From Alteromonas gilva (GTDB taxonomy: Bacteria > Pseudomonadota > Gammaproteobacteria > Enterobacterales > Alteromonadaceae): a DNA stretch of 64,000 nt. The translations under genes and the position numbers were made by a program. The DNA lies in NCBI RefSeq assembly GCF_028595265.1, contig NZ_JAQQXP010000003.1:310001-374000 (forward strand). The letters run 5' to 3'. Positions 52,279 to 61,830 of this stretch are shown piece after piece (position 1 is the first letter of the stretch; the number at the start of each line of letters is the position of its first letter). Below the pieces are notes generated by a model. That model saw only the letters and a list, made by a program, of their open reading frames with translations. It ran no database searches and was not told the origin of the DNA.

Positions 52279-54987
52279 ATGTTTGCAAGCATCCTCAGAA
52301 AAGTTTTTGGCAGTCGTAACGACCGACTATTAAAAAAATTACAAAAGCACGTCAATGCCATCAATGCATTGGAGGCGGAGTATGAGGCGCTTGATGATGC
52401 TGGGATCAAGCAAAAAACGGCAGAGTTTAAACAACGTCTGCAGGACGGCGCCACGCTCGACGATATCCTGATCGAAGCATTTGCGATAGTGCGCGAAGCA
52501 AGTAAACGTGTTTACGGTATGCGCCACTTTGACGTGCAGATGTTAGGTGGCCAGGTATTACACTCAGGTAAAATAGCCGAGATGCGTACCGGTGAAGGTA
52601 AAACACTGACGTCTACTCTGCCCACTTATCTTAATGCCCTGACCGGCCGTGGTGTTCACGTTATTACGGTGAACGATTACCTTGCCAAGCGGGATGCAAA
52701 CTGGAGCCGTGATTTATTTGAGTTTCTGGGCCTGACTGTTGGCTGTAATGTGCCCGGCATGGCGCCAGCGCAAAAGCGTGAGGCCTATCTGGCTGATGTG
52801 ACTTACGGAACCAACAATGAATTCGGTTTCGACTATTTACGCGACAACATGGCGTTTAGTCCGCAGGACCGTGTTCAGCGCGAACTGTATTATGCGGTGA
52901 TCGATGAAGTTGACTCCATTCTGATTGATGAAGCGCGGACGCCGCTCATTATATCCGGTGCGGCCGAAGATAGCTCTGAACTCTATTTACGCATCAACAA
53001 AATTATTCCGGAGTTAGTACGTCAGGATAAAGAAGACGAAGAAGATAATTTTGGTGATGGCGACTACACAATCGATGAAAAAGCCAAACAGATCCACCTT
53101 ACCGAAAACGGTCAGATTCACGTTGAGGAAATTTTAAAGCGCGAGGGTTTGCTACCGCAGGAAGAGTCACTGTTTGATGCCGGCAATATCTCATTACTGC
53201 ACCACGTCAATGCCGCATTGCGGGCGCATAAGCTGTTTACCAAGGATGTCGATTACATCGTTAAAGAAAACGACATCGTTATTGTCGATGAGCATACCGG
53301 CCGTACCATGGAAGGCCGTCGCTGGTCAGAAGGTTTACACCAGGCCGTTGAAGCGAAAGAAGGCGTTAAGATTCAGAATGAGAATCAAACGCTGGCTTCC
53401 ATTACTTTCCAGAATTATTTCCGCCTGTACGAAAAGCTTTCGGGTATGACCGGTACCGCCGATACTGAAGCCTTCGAATTCAATCATATTTACAGTCTAG
53501 AAACAGTCGTGATCCCGACTAACCGGGAAATGGTGCGTGATGATAAAGCCGATCTGATTTATCTGACAGCGCAGGAAAAGTACGAGGCAATTGTCGAAGA
53601 CATTCGCCGCTGTGTTAAACGCGGCCAGCCAACGCTGGTGGGCACGGTTTCGATTGAAAACTCTGAGCTGCTGTCGAGCGTGCTTAAAAAGAACAAAATC
53701 CCCCATAAAGTACTTAATGCAAAATTCCATGCTCAGGAAGCCGATATCGTTGCCCAGGCAGGTCGTCCCGGCGCGGTAACCATCGCCACCAATATGGCTG
53801 GTCGCGGGACGGATATCGTCCTGGGTGGTAACTGGCAGGCAGAGGTCGAGAAAATTGAGTCGCCGACCGAAGCGCAAATACAGAAAATCAAAGAGCAGTG
53901 GGAAAAAGACCACGCGACAGTCCTTAGTGCCGGTGGCCTGCATATTATAGGTACCGAGCGTCACGAATCACGCCGTATTGATAATCAGTTACGGGGTCGT
54001 GCAGGCCGTCAGGGCGATCCAGGCTCGTCACGTTTTTACTTATCACTGGATGATGCGTTAATGCGCATTTTCGCTTCAGAAAAAATGGCCAGTATGATGA
54101 AACGTCTGGGCATGGAAAAAGGCGAAGCCATCGAACACCCCTGGGTTACCCGCGCTATCGAGAATGCCCAGCGTAAAGTCGAAGGGCGTAACTTTGATAT
54201 TCGTAAGCAACTGCTTGAGTATGATGATGTGGCCAACGATCAGCGTAAAGTGATCTATGAGCAACGTAATGAATTACTCGACGAAGGTGATATCAGTCAA
54301 ACTATTCAGGCGATCCGCGAAGACGTGATTCAAGGTGTGGTGGATGAATACATTCCACCTCAGTCACTGGAAGAAATGTGGGATGTCGCAGGTTTAGAGC
54401 AGCGTCTTAAAGCGGATTTCGCCGTGTCTGCGCCGGTCCAGGAATGGCTTGATAACGACGATAAGCTTTACGAAGAAAAGCTGCGCGAGAAAATTCTGGA
54501 CGAATTAAACAAGGCTTATAAAGCGAAAGAAGCCATGGTGGGTGAGCAGGTGCTGCGTCAGTTTGAAAAAGCGGTGATGCTACAAAACTTAGACAGTAGC
54601 TGGAAAGAGCATTTAGCCGCCATGGATCACTTAAGACAAGGTATTCACCTGCGCGGTTATGCGCAGAAAAACCCTAAACAGGAATACAAGCGTGAAGCGT
54701 TTGAGCTATTTTCCAATATGCTTGAAGCGCTGAAGCTGGAAGTGATTACCATTCTTAGCCGTGTTCAGGTGCGTGCTGAGTCGGATGTTGAGAAAGTTGA
54801 AGAGCAGCGCCGTCAGGCCGACGAAGTGCCAAAGAACTTCCAGCATGCCGAATCAGAAAGCGACCCGGCTGCGGAAGCGAACGGCCGGCAAACTGAAGTT
54901 CGTAATGGCCCTAAAGTAGGTCGCAACGATCCGTGCCCCTGTGGTTCGGGTAAAAAATACAAGCAGTGTCACGGTAAATTAAAGTAA
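52279..54987 (+). CDS. secA: Protein translocase ATPase SecA
   Basis: 902 residues, full length. Motor of Sec-dependent export at the SecYEG channel. Motifs: Walker A MRTGEGKTLTSTLP near residue 103, TYGTNNEFGFDYLRDNM, Walker B VDSILIDEARTPLIISG near 210, ATNMAGRGTDIVLGGNW near 505, RRIDNQLRGRAGRQGDPGSS near 566. The C-terminal zinc-binding SecB-interaction motif CPCGSGKKYKQCHG is intact. Single start ATG at 52279. mutT follows after 75 bp, with a terminator between. Confidence 0.97.
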   Translation: MFASILRKVFGSRNDRLLKKLQKHVNAINALEAEYEALDDAGIKQKTAEFKQRLQDGATLDDILIEAFAIVREASKRVYGMRHFDVQMLGGQVLHSGKIAEMRTGEGKTLTSTLPTYLNALTGRGVHVITVNDYLAKRDANWSRDLFEFLGLTVGCNVPGMAPAQKREAYLADVTYGTNNEFGFDYLRDNMAFSPQDRVQRELYYAVIDEVDSILIDEARTPLIISGAAEDSSELYLRINKIIPELVRQDKEDEEDNFGDGDYTIDEKAKQIHLTENGQIHVEEILKREGLLPQEESLFDAGNISLLHHVNAALRAHKLFTKDVDYIVKENDIVIVDEHTGRTMEGRRWSEGLHQAVEAKEGVKIQNENQTLASITFQNYFRLYEKLSGMTGTADTEAFEFNHIYSLETVVIPTNREMVRDDKADLIYLTAQEKYEAIVEDIRRCVKRGQPTLVGTVSIENSELLSSVLKKNKIPHKVLNAKFHAQEADIVAQAGRPGAVTIATNMAGRGTDIVLGGNWQAEVEKIESPTEAQIQKIKEQWEKDHATVLSAGGLHIIGTERHESRRIDNQLRGRAGRQGDPGSSRFYLSLDDALMRIFASEKMASMMKRLGMEKGEAIEHPWVTRAIENAQRKVEGRNFDIRKQLLEYDDVANDQRKVIYEQRNELLDEGDISQTIQAIREDVIQGVVDEYIPPQSLEEMWDVAGLEQRLKADFAVSAPVQEWLDNDDKLYEEKLREKILDELNKAYKAKEAMVGEQVLRQFEKAVMLQNLDSSWKEHLAAMDHLRQGIHLRGYAQKNPKQEYKREAFELFSNMLEALKLEVITILSRVQVRAESDVEKVEEQRRQADEVPKNFQHAESESDPAAEANGRQTEVRNGPKVGRNDPCPCGSGKKYKQCHGKLK

Positions 54988-55007
54988 CCGAACTTTTTTA
55001 ATGTCAG

Positions 55008-55044
55008 GCCGGCTGCACAGCATGCCTGTGCATGCCGGCTTTGT
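55008..55044 (+). terminator. Intrinsic terminator after secA
   Basis: GCCGGC TG CACAG / CTGTG CA TGCCGGC stem-loop followed by TTTGTT, 20 bp after the secA stop and before mutT. Confidence 0.8.
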
Positions 55045-55062
55045 TCTATCCGGAATGAGATA

Positions 55063-55467
55063 ATGGATACCAAGGTAAACTATATTGATGTGGCAGTGGG
55101 TGTGATTCTGCGCGATCAAAAAACCTACGTCTGTTTGCGCCCAACGGATAAACACCAGGGCGGCAAGTGGGAGTTTCCGGGCGGTAAGATAGAAGCCGGT
55201 GAAGCGGCTGAACTGGCGCTGGCCCGTGAGTTAATGGAAGAGGTAGCCATAACGGTTACCCAGGCACAGCCACTGACAACCATTGAACATGATTACGGTG
55301 ACAAGTGTGTGCGGCTCTTTGTCTTTGCGGTCACCGGGTTTGATGGCGAGCCTACCGGTGCTGAAGGGCAGTCAGGTAAGTGGCTGCCGTTAGCCGACAT
55401 AGACATAGCGGATTTCCCGGCAGCTAACCGGGAAATCATCGAACAATTGCGTACCACTTTTCGATAA
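55063..55467 (+). CDS. mutT: 8-oxo-dGTP diphosphatase MutT
   Basis: 134 residues. Nudix hydrolase that removes 8-oxo-dGTP from the nucleotide pool and so prevents A:T to C:G mutations. The Nudix box is complete: GGKIEAGEAAELALARELMEEVAI, fitting Gx5Ex7REUxEExGU, at about residues 38-61. Ends VRLFVFAVTGFDG and WLPLADIDIADFPAANREI are typical of MutT. Its place after secA is conserved in gammaproteobacteria. Its stop codon is one base from the convergent chemoreceptor stop. Confidence 0.94.
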   Translation: MDTKVNYIDVAVGVILRDQKTYVCLRPTDKHQGGKWEFPGGKIEAGEAAELALARELMEEVAITVTQAQPLTTIEHDYGDKCVRLFVFAVTGFDGEPTGAEGQSGKWLPLADIDIADFPAANREIIEQLRTTFR

Positions 55468-55468
55468 A

Positions 55469-57391
55469 TTAAAAACGATAACGTTTCAGCTTATTTTGCA
55501 TACCTGCGATTTCATCAACCAGCTCGGTACACTTTTGTGCAACCTGCTGCGCATATTGATAATTTTCAGCACCAACGCTTTGAATCCGGCTTAAGCGTTG
55601 GGCAACCTGCTCACTGATGGTGGCCTGATTACCGGCCATATTACTGGCTTGCTGGTTGAGCTCAGTAATAGTGGCAACTGCTTGCAATGATTGCTCTAAC
55701 GACTGTCCTGCTTGTTGAGTGGTCGCCACTGTTGCATATGCATTGTCTTTGTTTTTCTGCATATTCTCTGTCGCGTCACGACTACCTTGTTGAAGCCGTT
55801 CTATCATGACCCTGATTTCCTCTGTCGAAGACTGCGTGCGGCTGGCCAGTGATCGCACTTCATCGGCGACAACGGCAAAGCCGCGTCCCTGCTCGCCGGC
55901 TCTGGCCGCTTCGATAGCCGCGTTCAGCGCCAGCAGGTTAGTTTGCTCAGCGATATTGCGTATTACATCCATCACGCCGCTTATTTGCTCACTGGCGTGA
56001 GCCAGCTCACTGATGACTTGTACTGAGGTATCGATATCCCGGGCCTGGGCCTCTATATCTTTAATGGTCGCAGTCAGCACACCGACACTTTTGCGGGTGT
56101 CAGAATCAGCCGCGCCGGCAGCATCATTGGATTGATGCAGATGTTCGGTTACCGCCTGGGTATTTCGCTGCAGGGTGGCCAGCGCCTCGCCAATGGCATC
56201 GGTTTCCTGGGTTAAGGCAGAAACCGTGGAACTAGACTGGCTGGCTGTTGCACTTAACTGGCGTGACTGCTCATGCATAGTCTCCGTGGCACTGCTGACG
56301 CCTTGCAGGGTATCCTGAAGCTGCGACAACAATGCATTGAAGGCTCCGGCCATTTGGCCAAATTCATCACTGCGCCTGGCGTCGAAACGAAAAGTCAGAT
56401 CACCGTCACCCGATGCAAGGCTTTTAACTACGGTGATAAACTCATTCAATGGTTTGCCAACAATGTAGTTAATCAGGAAATACAGAGTCGCAAGAAGAGC
56501 ACCACTGGCCAGGATGATTTTAGCCAGCACGGTCAATAAGGCGGTCGTCACTAACGCTGATTGTTCATCATTAGATGCCACCAGAATGATCGTGTATCCC
56601 CAGGAGGTAAACGGCACTTCGGTAACTTCCCACTCATCGCCAGGGGCGTTTAGAATTTGCCCGGCTTGTTCGCTAGAAATATGCGCAGAATGCATACGCA
56701 GGTTGCCTTTACTGTCTTTGATGGCAACAAAACCGTCGTCAAGCAACCGGCTCTGGGCAATCGCTTGCTCCAGCACATTGAGATCGGCAGAATAGCCGAC
56801 GTACCATATGCCAATGACCTGCTGGTTCGCATCAAACATAGGTTCATAACCGGTAATATAAGGACTGCCAAGTATATCAACAGCGCCATAATAGGGCTCT
56901 GCGTTTCGGATCCTGGCCATGGCTTTGCCTTGTGGCGCCAGCTTGGTGCCAATGGCACGTTCACCATTATTGATAACATTGGTGCTGACGCGGATAAAAT
57001 CATTGCCTGTTTTGCTGAATAAGGTGGCGGTGCCTCCCATTACGCTGGTTAAACCATCAACAAGACTAAAGTCATTGGCCTGGGGTTTCTCGCCCAGGAA
57101 AAGCTGCTTCGCGGGGATTTGCTTAACCTGTATCTCGTTGCCCTGGGACGGAATACCCAGCTCATTGCCTCGTTGTTTGAGCAGTTTCATACTGCTTACT
57201 ACGCGTTCGTGCATTAACGCGTCGGTGACGGTGAGAATATTGCTAAGGCGGTCGGCCGTTTGTTGTTTCTGTGCAGCGATTTGCTCCGAAATCGCTGATG
57301 ACGAGGATAGCGTGGTAATGATGGCTGTGATGATCGAAAAGCCTGTAATGATCACCGCAATGGCAATAAAAAATTTACGTTGAATTGACAT
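55469..57391 (-). CDS. Methyl-accepting chemotaxis protein with Cache-type sensor
   Basis: 640 residues from the ATG at 57391 (GGAG about seven bases upstream); an ORF start at 57415 adds eight unlikely residues. Order: TM1 (FFIAIAVIITGFSIITAII), periplasmic Cache_3-Cache_2-type domain (about 35-275, with FIRVSTNVINNGERAIGTKL and YYGAVDILGSPYITGYEP), TM2 (about 285-310), HAMP, and the cytoplasmic signalling domain. The hairpin tip is VIRNIAEQTNLLALNAAIEAARAGEQGRGFAVVADEVR. The periplasmic type usually binds small ligands such as organic acids; the ligand here is unknown. Monocistronic. Confidence 0.92.
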   Translation of the reverse strand: MSIQRKFFIAIAVIITGFSIITAIITTLSSSSAISEQIAAQKQQTADRLSNILTVTDALMHERVVSSMKLLKQRGNELGIPSQGNEIQVKQIPAKQLFLGEKPQANDFSLVDGLTSVMGGTATLFSKTGNDFIRVSTNVINNGERAIGTKLAPQGKAMARIRNAEPYYGAVDILGSPYITGYEPMFDANQQVIGIWYVGYSADLNVLEQAIAQSRLLDDGFVAIKDSKGNLRMHSAHISSEQAGQILNAPGDEWEVTEVPFTSWGYTIILVASNDEQSALVTTALLTVLAKIILASGALLATLYFLINYIVGKPLNEFITVVKSLASGDGDLTFRFDARRSDEFGQMAGAFNALLSQLQDTLQGVSSATETMHEQSRQLSATASQSSSTVSALTQETDAIGEALATLQRNTQAVTEHLHQSNDAAGAADSDTRKSVGVLTATIKDIEAQARDIDTSVQVISELAHASEQISGVMDVIRNIAEQTNLLALNAAIEAARAGEQGRGFAVVADEVRSLASRTQSSTEEIRVMIERLQQGSRDATENMQKNKDNAYATVATTQQAGQSLEQSLQAVATITELNQQASNMAGNQATISEQVAQRLSRIQSVGAENYQYAQQVAQKCTELVDEIAGMQNKLKRYRF

Positions 57392-57568
57392 AGTAACTCC
57401 GACAAGTACTCCCAACTGCGCAGTTCAAAGGCTCGCTACCGGATAGGCCAGCCAGCTTTGATTCAAAGATAACTGGCATAGCACCCATTATCCCTGTTAA
57501 AGAAGCTTAGAATAAAATCGCTAAACGGCTAGTTTTTCGACGATTAATTAATGCGGGGAAAATATCGC

Positions 57569-58708
57569 TCAGACAAACGCGCTGAGTAATGAATTAAGAT
57601 AGCGTCTGCCATGAGGCGTGACCTGCCAGTGAGTCTCTGATTGCGTTAACAGGCCCTGCGCGATTGCTTTATTAAGTGCCTGCGTCTGTTCACGGGTGAG
57701 GCTGGTGCCGGTATAGGCATTGAAATCGACGATGGGGCAGGGCTCTACCAGGCGAAACCGATTCATAAAAAACTCGAATGCCAAATCCTCAGAGGCCACA
57801 TTGCTGGCTGTATCAAGGTAGGCACGGTCAAGCGTCATATAACCGCGCGGATGTTTTACTTTTACTGTTCGGGAGATAGTGCCATTGTGTGTATTAGTGA
57901 TCTTACCGTGCGCACCACAACCAATACCGAGGTAATCGCCAAAGCGCCAATAGTTGAGGTTATGCTGGCATTGGAATTGCGCTTTACTGTAGCCGGAAAT
58001 TTCATACTGCTGGTAACCGGCAGCGGTCAATAACTTATGCCCCTGAGACTGAATTTCCCACAGAATGTCGTCGTCGGGCAGGGTTGGCGGCTTTGAATAA
58101 AAAGGCGTATTGGGCTCAATGGTTAATTGATACCAGGATAAATGCGCTGGCTGCTGGCTAATGGCTTCGTTGAGGTCGTTCAGGGCATTGTCGATAGATT
58201 GGTCGGGCAGGCCATGCATCAGGTCGATATTAAAACTGGTGACGCCGCTTTGCTTTGCTTGTTCAATAGCAAAATGGGCCTGATGGGGATCGTGGATCCG
58301 CCCCAAAGTAGTCAGGTGTTTAGCCTCAAAGCTTTGCACGCCAATCGAAAACCGATTTACCCCTGCCTCCACATAACCTTTAAAGCGCGCCGCTTCGATG
58401 GTGCCGGGGTTGGCTTCAAGGGTAATTTCGGCATCCGCTGCAAAAGGCACGCGCTGGCGTGCCTCAGCAAGTAAGTAGGCAATACTGTCGGGGCTGAACA
58501 GGCTCGGCGTGCCACCGCCTATAAAAACCGTCTCAACCTTGCGGTCGCCGGTAAGTCTGGCATCCTCGGTTAAGTCTGCCAGCAAATGAGCAATATATTC
58601 CCGCTCGGGTAAGCCTTGCTTTAGTGTATGGGAGTTAAAATCACAGTAAGGGCATTTCTGAACACACCACGGAATGTGAATGTACAACCCCAGCGGTGGA
58701 TTACGCAT
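57569..58708 (-). CDS. hemW: Heme chaperone HemW (radical SAM, HemN-like)
   Basis: 379 residues. Radical SAM protein related to coproporphyrinogen dehydrogenase but acting as a heme chaperone. The iron-sulphur Cys motif is C15xxxC19xxC22 in HIPWCVQKCPYCDFNSH. GGGTPSLF lies near residue 66, EANPGTIE near 100, and NRFSIGVQSF near 118. It lacks HemN's longer N-terminal extension. Its start overlaps the rdgB stop by eight bases. Last gene of the cca-srmB-rdgB-hemW run. Confidence 0.93.
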   Translation of the reverse strand: MRNPPLGLYIHIPWCVQKCPYCDFNSHTLKQGLPEREYIAHLLADLTEDARLTGDRKVETVFIGGGTPSLFSPDSIAYLLAEARQRVPFAADAEITLEANPGTIEAARFKGYVEAGVNRFSIGVQSFEAKHLTTLGRIHDPHQAHFAIEQAKQSGVTSFNIDLMHGLPDQSIDNALNDLNEAISQQPAHLSWYQLTIEPNTPFYSKPPTLPDDDILWEIQSQGHKLLTAAGYQQYEISGYSKAQFQCQHNLNYWRFGDYLGIGCGAHGKITNTHNGTISRTVKVKHPRGYMTLDRAYLDTASNVASEDLAFEFFMNRFRLVEPCPIVDFNAYTGTSLTREQTQALNKAIAQGLLTQSETHWQVTPHGRRYLNSLLSAFV

Positions 58709-59306
58709 AGGATTGGGAAAGCTGCTTCAACAGACTCTGCATGGCCTGGCCACGATGACTGACGCTGTTCTTCTGGCTTTTCTCAAGCTCCGCTGCGGTA
58801 CATTTAAATGCGTCGACATAAAATACCGGATCGTAACCAAAACCGCCTTCACCGTGGCGTTGACGGGTAATGCTGCCCTGCCACCGACCTTCACTAATAA
58901 GCGGAATAGGGTCGTCGCCATGGCGCATCATGACCAGTACGCACTGAAAATGGGCCTCGCGAGCTTGCTCGTCATCACCTAAAGCTGCTAACAAGTGGTC
59001 AATATTATCACTGTCTGTCGCGTTTGCGCTGGCGTAGCGGGCAGAGTAAATGCCCGGCGCGCCGTTTAACGCGTTCACCACCAGGCCAGAGTCATCGGCA
59101 ATGGCCGGTAATCCGGTCTCGCGAGCCGCATGACGGGCTTTAATAATGGCGTTTTCAACAAAGGTCGTTCCGGTTTCGGGCACACTGGCTACGTTAAAAT
59201 CACTTTGTGGCAGCACTTCAATATTAAGCGGTGCAAACAAACTGGCAAACTCTTTTACTTTACCGGCATTACCGGTAGCCAGCACAATCTTATGCGGGAA
59301 ACTCAT
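58701..59306 (-). CDS. rdgB: XTP/dITP diphosphatase RdgB
   Basis: 201 residues. Cleans inosine and xanthosine triphosphates from the nucleotide pool. Motifs: VLATGNAGKVKEFASLF at the N-terminus, TFVENAIIKARHAARETG near residue 50, AIADDSGLVVNALNGAPGIYSARYA near 67-92, and the C-terminal GEGGFGYDPVFY and SHRGQAMQSL. Directly upstream of hemW (8-base overlap), five bases after srmB. Confidence 0.95.
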   Translation of the reverse strand: MSFPHKIVLATGNAGKVKEFASLFAPLNIEVLPQSDFNVASVPETGTTFVENAIIKARHAARETGLPAIADDSGLVVNALNGAPGIYSARYASANATDSDNIDHLLAALGDDEQAREAHFQCVLVMMRHGDDPIPLISEGRWQGSITRQRHGEGGFGYDPVFYVDAFKCTAAELEKSQKNSVSHRGQAMQSLLKQLSQSYA

Positions 59307-59311
59307 GGTCG

Positions 59312-60538
59312 TTACCTTTTCTTTTTGGCGGTTTTTGCTTTGCCTTTTTTGGCAGACTTTTTACCGGGCTTTTTCTTTTTAGACGTCGCAGCAGGGGCTT
59401 TGTGTTGCGGCCGCAAGCCCTCAATAACACGGGCTTTCATCGGCTCACCGGTATAGCGGGCAACTTTGGCTATCATTTCAAAATCATGGGCTTCGACTAA
59501 GGAAATGGCCGTGCCTTTAGCGCCTGCCCGACCGGTTCGACCAATGCGGTGAACGTAAATGTCTGCTTTACGCGGCATATCAAAGTTAATAACGTGACTT
59601 ACGTTAGGTACGTCGATACCGCGGGCGGCGACATCCGTGGCAATCAGAATGGATACCTTGCCGGTTTTAAAGCTGGCCAGCGCTGCAATACGCTTATCCT
59701 GCGGCATTTCGCCTTGCAAATAGCATACGTCGATACCGGCGCTTTGCAGTCGCTCTCTGAGCCACTGCAAGCGTTCCCGGGTTTTAACAAACACCACGGC
59801 GCTAGTGATTTGCTCCTGTAGTATCCGCTCCAGCAGCGCTAATTTATGCTCGAGATGGTCTGCCAGGTGATACCACTGAAGTATTTTTGCTTTTTCGCGG
59901 CGCGGTGGTTCAGCCTCGATGATGGCAGGTTCATTGAGCAGTTCCTTGGCAAAATTACGCACGCCGGCGCCTTCGAGTGTGGCCGAAAACAGCATATTTT
60001 GTTTGCGCCAGCGGGCCTCAGAGGCAATTTGATTAACGATGCCGGAAAAGCCCATATCTAGCATGCGATCGGCTTCATCGAGGATCAGGCACTCTATGTC
60101 GCGGCAGTCGGCTGATTCCTGGTCGATATGTTCAAACAGCCGGCCAGGTGTAGCAACCAGTATGTCGAGGTTCTGACTCAGGGTGTCTTTATCGGTACCA
60201 TAATTAATGCCGCCGGTGATCACGCCGCATATCAGATCGGCAAATTGCGTCAGGGCCACGGCTTGTTCATAAACCTGCAGCGCCAGCTCCCGTGTTGGCG
60301 TTAAGATTAAAATTCGTGTGGCACCGGGCTGCTGACGCGGAAAGTCGAGTAAAAACTGACACGCCGGTAACAGGAAACCTAAGGTTTTACCGGTGCCTGT
60401 TGGGGCCGATGCCAGAATATCTCTCCCTTCCATTGCCGGGGGGATCACCATAGTCTGAATAGTCGTCGGGCGGGTCAGGCCCATTTCGGCCAATGCCTGA
60501 CACAAGGTCTCATCGAGTTCTAACTGTTCGAATGTCAT
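59312..60538 (-). CDS. srmB: DEAD-box RNA helicase SrmB
   Basis: 408 residues. ATP-dependent RNA helicase aiding early 50S assembly. DEAD core motifs: TIQTMVIPPAMEGRD (Q motif), APTGTGKT (I), PTRELALQV (Ia), TPGRL, DEADRMLDMGF (II), SATLEG (III), TDVAARGIDVP, and HRIGRTGRAG (VI). Sequences such as DCRDIECLILDEADRMLDMG and the RWRKQ region follow E. coli SrmB closely. The C-terminus is a Lys-rich tail (about 380-408) for RNA binding. Five bases upstream of rdgB. Confidence 0.92.
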   Translation of the reverse strand: MTFEQLELDETLCQALAEMGLTRPTTIQTMVIPPAMEGRDILASAPTGTGKTLGFLLPACQFLLDFPRQQPGATRILILTPTRELALQVYEQAVALTQFADLICGVITGGINYGTDKDTLSQNLDILVATPGRLFEHIDQESADCRDIECLILDEADRMLDMGFSGIVNQIASEARWRKQNMLFSATLEGAGVRNFAKELLNEPAIIEAEPPRREKAKILQWYHLADHLEHKLALLERILQEQITSAVVFVKTRERLQWLRERLQSAGIDVCYLQGEMPQDKRIAALASFKTGKVSILIATDVAARGIDVPNVSHVINFDMPRKADIYVHRIGRTGRAGAKGTAISLVEAHDFEMIAKVARYTGEPMKARVIEGLRPQHKAPAATSKKKKPGKKSAKKGKAKTAKKKR

Positions 60539-60597
60539 AAAAAAAGGTCTTTCAAAGGAATGGCGCTATTGTAGCATTAATTCTGTGAAACGCGCGG

Positions 60598-61698
60598 TTA
60601 TGTGCTTACCTGGCTGATTTGTTCGAGACGCTGTTGGGTTAATTGTTCTTTTATCCCGGGTCCCTTAAACCCTGCGCTGATTATCTGCTGGACATCCACG
60701 GCCTGGGCGGCAGCCAATGCGGCCTTTATAACACTGAGATAACGGCTGGCGTCTTCGGCATAAACTATGGGGAGCAGCGTTAGCAGGCGCTCCAGGCGTT
60801 CAGGGCGTCGCCAGGCATCGCAGACATTAAAAAGGTTCAGTAACCACTCGCTGTCGGTGCAGTATTGTGCCACGTCGCCGATAAACTGCGCCGCCAGTTG
60901 AGCGTTGTCAGCGGCCTGATTAGGGACCTTTAGTCGGGTTTGCAGGGCCTGAATATCCTGTTGCGGTAATGCAAAGAGTAAGCTTGCCCAACGCGTTTCT
61001 AATGATTGCGCTGAGTCAGCGGCGCGTTGCAACATAGCAGCGCGCTCACTGTCCTGGCGCAGCGGACTGAGCTCTGGCATCCAGGCGGACAACGCCCCGC
61101 TCTGCTGGAGGATATCGAAATAGATCTGTGGCGATCTTTCCATCAGGCTGCGCCGGGTTTCCTGCCATACCCGTTCAGGACTGAGTGCAAGAATATCCGC
61201 CGTGGCACTCATGCGCTGCATTAATGTCATTGTAGCCGGCGCCACGCTGAAACCGAGGTACGCGTACCGGGCGGCAAATCGTGCGACGCGGAATATACGC
61301 AGGGGATCTTCGCTGAATGCGTCTGAAACATGCCGTAATACGCGGTCAGCGAGATCAATTGCGCCATTGAAAGGATCGATCAACTCACCATTACTATCCT
61401 GCGCCATGGCGTTAATTGTAAGATCCCGACGCTGCAAATCTTCTTCAAGTGTGACATGTGGACTGGCATTGCAGGTAAACCCGCCGTAGCCACTGCCGGT
61501 TTTCCGCTCCGTTCGGGCTAATGCATACTCTTCCTGGGTTTTAGGATGTAAAAACACCGGAAAGTCTTTGCCTACCTGGGTATATCCCTGGGCGATTAAC
61601 TGGTCTGCCGTGGCGCCTACCACCACCCAATCGCGATCGGTTACCGGGCGCTTCAGTAAGCTATCACGCACTGCGCCACCCACCAGATAAACCTGCAT
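60598..61698 (-). CDS. cca: CCA-adding tRNA nucleotidyltransferase
   Basis: 366 residues. Class II CCA-adding enzyme that builds or repairs tRNA 3' ends. Motifs: GGAVRDSLLK (7-16), catalytic D21 and D23 in TDRDWVVVGA, RTERKTGSGYGGF, EDLQRRDLTINAMAQ near 84-98, and FSEDPLRIFRVARFAARY near 132-149. About 45 residues shorter than E. coli Cca, and I see no HD phosphohydrolase motif, so it is probably the HD-less form. First gene of the minus-strand run with srmB, rdgB and hemW; divergent from gspA. Confidence 0.93.
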   Translation of the reverse strand: MQVYLVGGAVRDSLLKRPVTDRDWVVVGATADQLIAQGYTQVGKDFPVFLHPKTQEEYALARTERKTGSGYGGFTCNASPHVTLEEDLQRRDLTINAMAQDSNGELIDPFNGAIDLADRVLRHVSDAFSEDPLRIFRVARFAARYAYLGFSVAPATMTLMQRMSATADILALSPERVWQETRRSLMERSPQIYFDILQQSGALSAWMPELSPLRQDSERAAMLQRAADSAQSLETRWASLLFALPQQDIQALQTRLKVPNQAADNAQLAAQFIGDVAQYCTDSEWLLNLFNVCDAWRRPERLERLLTLLPIVYAEDASRYLSVIKAALAAAQAVDVQQIISAGFKGPGIKEQLTQQRLEQISQVST

Positions 61699-61770
61699 AA
61701 CTTATTACCCACCTGCATTAATTCAACAGTCGGTATTATGCCCGACTAGCGCACTGAAAACACGGGGTTG

Positions 61771-61798
61771 TTGACTTAAATCAGTAGTCTGATAGTTT
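61771..61798 (+). promoter_or_regulatory. Candidate gspAB promoter
   Basis: TTGACT (61771-61776) and TAGTTT (61793-61798) with 16-base spacing, 33 bp before the gspA ATG. Moderate match only. Confidence 0.45.
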
Positions 61799-61830
61799 AC
61801 CTGACATATGGAAATACCACTCGGTAAGTC

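Noticed and set aside
53497..53964. 155-codon frame antisense to secA, and similar long antisense frames (28873-29283, 12456-12917, 49190-49987)
   Set aside because: Each lies wholly within a well-supported gene on the other strand and shows composition expected of a shadow frame.
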